The notes under the pieces are model-generated. The model was not told the DNA's origin and did no database searches. It saw only the letters and a program-made list of their open reading frames with translations. The translations under genes were made by a program, and so were the position numbers. Shown here in pieces: positions 61,374 to 64,000 of a stretch of 64,000 nucleotides of DNA. How positions within the stretch are numbered: the stretch's first letter is position 1; each line of letters starts with the position of its first letter. Where the stretch lies: assembly GCA_030549335.1 (NCBI GenBank), contig CM060187.1, positions 2,852,001 to 2,916,000 of the forward strand, read 5' to 3'. The DNA comes from Pontederia crassipes. Taxonomy: Eukaryota; Streptophyta; Magnoliopsida; Commelinales; Pontederiaceae.

Positions 61374-63047
61374 ATGAGGCGATTTGCTAATATATGGAGG
61401 GGATGTCACGAACGACGACATCCAAATGCTCAGCCGGCCCCACAGCCCTCACAATTAATCTCCTACCCCGGAGATTATTATTGGACTAAGCCGGAGTATC
61501 AAGCTCGATATGAATGGATGTGTGAGATTCGAATTCATGTCACCAGATTTTCAGATACTGAATTGTTGAGGGAGTATAATTTACTTGCAGATATTCATCT
61601 ATTATTTTCTCAAATTGGACTATCTGACTTTGTGCATTCTTGGTGGCCAACTTATGAAGTACTAATTATGGAATTTCTCTCATCCTTGGAGGTCTTTAAT
61701 TTAGATGGCAGGAATTATGATCAGCCCCGCATTTCATTCCAACTTTATGGGCGGCCATTTACTCTCACTCTAGGAGAGATTAATAATATCTATGGATTTC
61801 CCAACCATGGATCTCTTTCTGTACCTGCTGACTTTGATGCTGAAACTTTTTGGAAACATATAACAGAAGAAGACCGATTGGTTTGGAACACCGCTAAAGA
61901 TAGGTCAATTCAGAATCCTGTTCTGCGCTACGTCCATCGCATGCTAAGCAACACCATAAGTGGGCGCAGTGATAATGATGGTGCCGTCTCAGAGGGAGAG
62001 TTATATCTCATCCACAGCATGCTTCACAGAACTCCTGTTAATGTGGGTGCCTTCCTCATTCGTCGATTTCAGCGCCGCACTACTCATCGTGGCGGTAGCA
62101 TTAATATGGGTGCCCTTCTCACACCTATCGCTCAGCACCTACAACTAGACTTGGATGATCTTGAAGCTGTGCCAAGAAACACTCACCTCACTCGTAGGAC
62201 CATTCAGGTTATGGGTCTCGTAAAGACCAACAACTCAGGGATCAAAGTTTTTATTTTTAAAGGCCACCATCAGGAGGTGCCCTGCTCAGATCGAGATGCT
62301 TTCACGCCAATTAATCCAAATAATTGGCTCCTTTTTAGGCAGGTAATAGCTCTAGTAATCCCACCTGCAGGACCATCTACCTCTGTCGGACAGCTACACC
62401 AGGATGAACCTTTCTCCTGGTTTGATTCTACTGATTATGCAACAGCCCAACCCTATCTTCAACAGCCACAAGGATTCCAGGCTGCATCACCGGCAGCTTC
62501 CCAATATGCCACATCCGTCCATTCACCTTATATGCCGGTGCCTTCTCCGATTCCATCTCCAGCACAAGAGAGCTCTTCTGATTCCTCGTTCATACCTTCT
62601 ACTCCTTATGAGGAACGCGACTCGATGGAAGTATCTGCCCCTTTACAAGAACATGTGCAGAATCGCTATATAGCATCGGAGCCCACTTTTACTTCAGCCC
62701 CAGAGCAAACTTACTATCCACCTCCGCCACCTCTGCCTGACTATGCTTCCATGCAAAACTTATGGGAATCAATGTATGATGAACAACTTCGTCAAGCAGG
62801 AGAATTTCACACTTTTCAAGAAGAACAACTTCGTCAGTCAGGGCAGTTGCACGCTATTCAGGAAGAGCAACTTAGACAAGCCCAAGACTTGACCAACATC
62901 CGAGCTGATTTTAGAAATATGGATGATCGTCAGGGTCGCTTCGAATCCCTTCAGAATCAGCATGCGCGCATGACGAGGCGCATCCATGAGTATCATATGC
63001 GCCAAGGAAATCTCGGCTACCATCCACCATCGCCACCCCGCAGATAG
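61374..63047 (+). CDS. Athila extra ORF (ORF-1/plant transposon-protein type)
   Basis: 557 residues from a true ATG. The first ~310 residues follow the pattern of the ATHILA ORF-1 / putative plant transposon-protein family: LREYNLLADIHLLFSQIGL, IMEFLSSLEVF, ISFQLYGRPFTLTLGEINNIYGFP, and LTPIAQHLQL. A Pro/Ser/Gln-rich linker follows (about 350-450). The C-terminus has three EEQLRQ repeats spaced about 15 residues (near 470-505), then a basic tail ending PPSPPRR. No signal peptide or membrane segment is evident, so an envelope role is not supported. Function is unknown. The frame is intact, unlike pol. It is probably made from a spliced or subgenomic transcript. Confidence 0.85.
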   Translation: MRRFANIWRGCHERRHPNAQPAPQPSQLISYPGDYYWTKPEYQARYEWMCEIRIHVTRFSDTELLREYNLLADIHLLFSQIGLSDFVHSWWPTYEVLIMEFLSSLEVFNLDGRNYDQPRISFQLYGRPFTLTLGEINNIYGFPNHGSLSVPADFDAETFWKHITEEDRLVWNTAKDRSIQNPVLRYVHRMLSNTISGRSDNDGAVSEGELYLIHSMLHRTPVNVGAFLIRRFQRRTTHRGGSINMGALLTPIAQHLQLDLDDLEAVPRNTHLTRRTIQVMGLVKTNNSGIKVFIFKGHHQEVPCSDRDAFTPINPNNWLLFRQVIALVIPPAGPSTSVGQLHQDEPFSWFDSTDYATAQPYLQQPQGFQAASPAASQYATSVHSPYMPVPSPIPSPAQESSSDSSFIPSTPYEERDSMEVSAPLQEHVQNRYIASEPTFTSAPEQTYYPPPPPLPDYASMQNLWESMYDEQLRQAGEFHTFQEEQLRQSGQLHAIQEEQLRQAQDLTNIRADFRNMDDRQGRFESLQNQHARMTRRIHEYHMRQGNLGYHPPSPPRR

Positions 63048-64000
63048 TAAATTCGGTTGTGTCTTTTCCCTTTTCTTTATTTTCATTTCTTTAATTTTCC
63101 TTTTTATTGCGTATGTATCACTTTCCCTTGCTGGCTTAACACTGAGGACAGTGTCTAGTTCAAGCTTGGGGGAGTTTGCATTTCATGCATTGCATGTTTC
63201 TTTCTTTTTATTTGCTTATGTTTGCATCTATTTGTAAAAAAAAAATCCAAAAAAATTGAAAATTTTGAAAATTTTCTAAAAAATACCATTGCATGCATTT
63301 ATTTTTGCTACCATCTTACAAACTCTTGTCTTACTATTTTAATTATCTTTTAGTAAAAAGTTCAAAGACATGTCGTTAATTGATGAAATTTGAATACTTT
63401 TCTTTCTTATCACTTGCTACTTCAGTATCAAACTTATAGACTATGTGCCCATGCTAAGTAGAATTATGAATGACTAGACGATAAAATCATATTCATGCCT
63501 TTTTTATTAATTTCTTTTAAGTCTTGATTAGTAGTAGCCTTCTTATTGACTATATCAAGTACTTTTTGAGCTTATAAAAAAAAGAACGGTTAGTTAAACC
63601 CCAACAAATAAAAAAAATGATGAATAAAGTTATGTGTAGGTACAAAAGTGTTATCCGGAACCAAGATGTGTTCGGGTAATTAGATCCGTAGGGGTTCATG
63701 CCTGGCGACCTAAGGGCAACTGCTCTGGGATCCATCGATCGAAAATCTGCTACAAGGACCATCTTGTGGAATATGGAGAAGCACATGAGTACTGAATCAT
63801 GGCTAAGTTTGAACTCTTCATTCAGAACCTTGGTTGTTCGGGCAAGTAAACTCGAGGGGTGCTTTATCACCTGCCTAAGGCCATTTGGTCTGGGAGTCAT
63901 CAGTCCAAAGCCCGCTACATGGACTTCCTTGTGCAATCCTGCTTGAAGATTAGAACTTTTAAATGATTGAAAATAATAATGAAAAGAAAAAGAAAAAGTT
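63048..64000 (+). other. Athila 3' untranslated region
   Basis: Carries cactgaggacagtgtctag then caagcttgggggag (63,161-63,174), wording typical just after the last ORF in Athila-like elements and containing a polypurine-like tgggggag. The LTR start tgatgcatgc is not seen, so the 3' LTR lies beyond 64,000. Frames of 82-128 codons on both strands near 63,550-63,946 look incidental. Confidence 0.7.

Larger units (their letters stand above)
51463..64000 (+). mobile_element. Athila-type Ty3/gypsy retrotransposon, 3' end outside
   Basis: The order is LTR, primer site, leader, Gag, protease, RT/RNase H, integrase, spacer, extra ORF and 3' untranslated region. Integrase after RNase H marks Ty3/gypsy. 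The tRNA-Asp-type primer, long LTR, DLGAS protease motif and additional ORF mark the Athila group. Damage is limited to two premature stops and two frameshifts, so the copy is young but defective. It inserted into an older RNase H relic on the left. Only about 12.5 kb are visible. Confidence 0.93.

Noticed and set aside
61374..63047. Envelope protein call for the last Athila ORF
   Set aside because: No signal peptide, no membrane segment and no fusion-type features are visible; the ORF-1/plant transposon-protein pattern fits better.

Overview
The window looks like nuclear DNA of a flowering plant. The evidence is one intron-bearing plant regulatory gene set in a large excess of LTR retrotransposons, LINE/SINE fragments and MITEs, AT-rich spacers and long GA/AT microsatellites. 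The GC-rich, alanine- and serine-rich first exon of that gene and the abundance of Athila-type Ty3/gypsy and Ty1/copia sequence suggest a monocot, perhaps a non-grass commelinid. This is an inference from composition; the species cannot be named.

Region 1 (1-9,374) is AT-rich spacer with two Tourist-like MITE candidates, two relics of one Ty1/copia LTR family (about 4.0 and 7.6-7.9 kb), a short RTE-derived retroposon with a perfect 16-bp target duplication, and then a purine-rich promoter region and a leader with overlapping uORFs. Region 2 (9,375-13,139) is the only convincing host gene: a three-exon SMAX1-type SMXL gene, a Clp/AAA-like repressor of karrikin/KL signalling, predicted at 1,076 residues. 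Region 3 (13.1-22.1 kb) is intergenic: a 5'-truncated RTE LINE, GA microsatellites, a solo-type gypsy LTR, an exact 102-bp inverted repeat, and a second short RTE-derived retroposon.

Region 4 (22.1-36.6 kb) is nested transposon debris. A decayed chromovirus-like gypsy element has its protease region split by a roughly 6-kb insertion flanked by TTAGT. Further LTR-like sequence is itself interrupted by a Mutator-type MITE with a 9-bp duplication. A CACTA end closes the block. Region 5 (37.0-42.1 kb) is a decayed minus-strand Ty1/copia element carrying a hAT-type MITE in its 3' untranslated part. Region 6 (42.1-51.4 kb) holds a 72-bp minisatellite, a gypsy-type LTR-like block rich in a CCGAGAGG motif, a complete small CACTA element with TGA duplications, a low-copy GC-richer stretch and an RNase H fragment.

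Region 7 (51,463-64,000) is a fairly young Athila-type Ty3/gypsy element: 1,681-bp 5' LTR, tRNA-Asp-type primer site, Gag, protease, RT/RNase H, integrase, and an extra downstream ORF. Its pol is broken by two stops and it has two frameshifts; the 3' LTR lies beyond the window. A short motif, TTACGGCCG and variants, recurs in its LTR, its leader and the spacer before the last ORF.

The transposons nest in a readable order and do not form a shared pathway with the host gene. I found no rRNA or tRNA gene, CRISPR array or operon. The strongest unexplained signals are the exact 102-bp inverted repeat near 19.1-19.4 kb and the dispersed CGGCCG motif of the Athila-type element.
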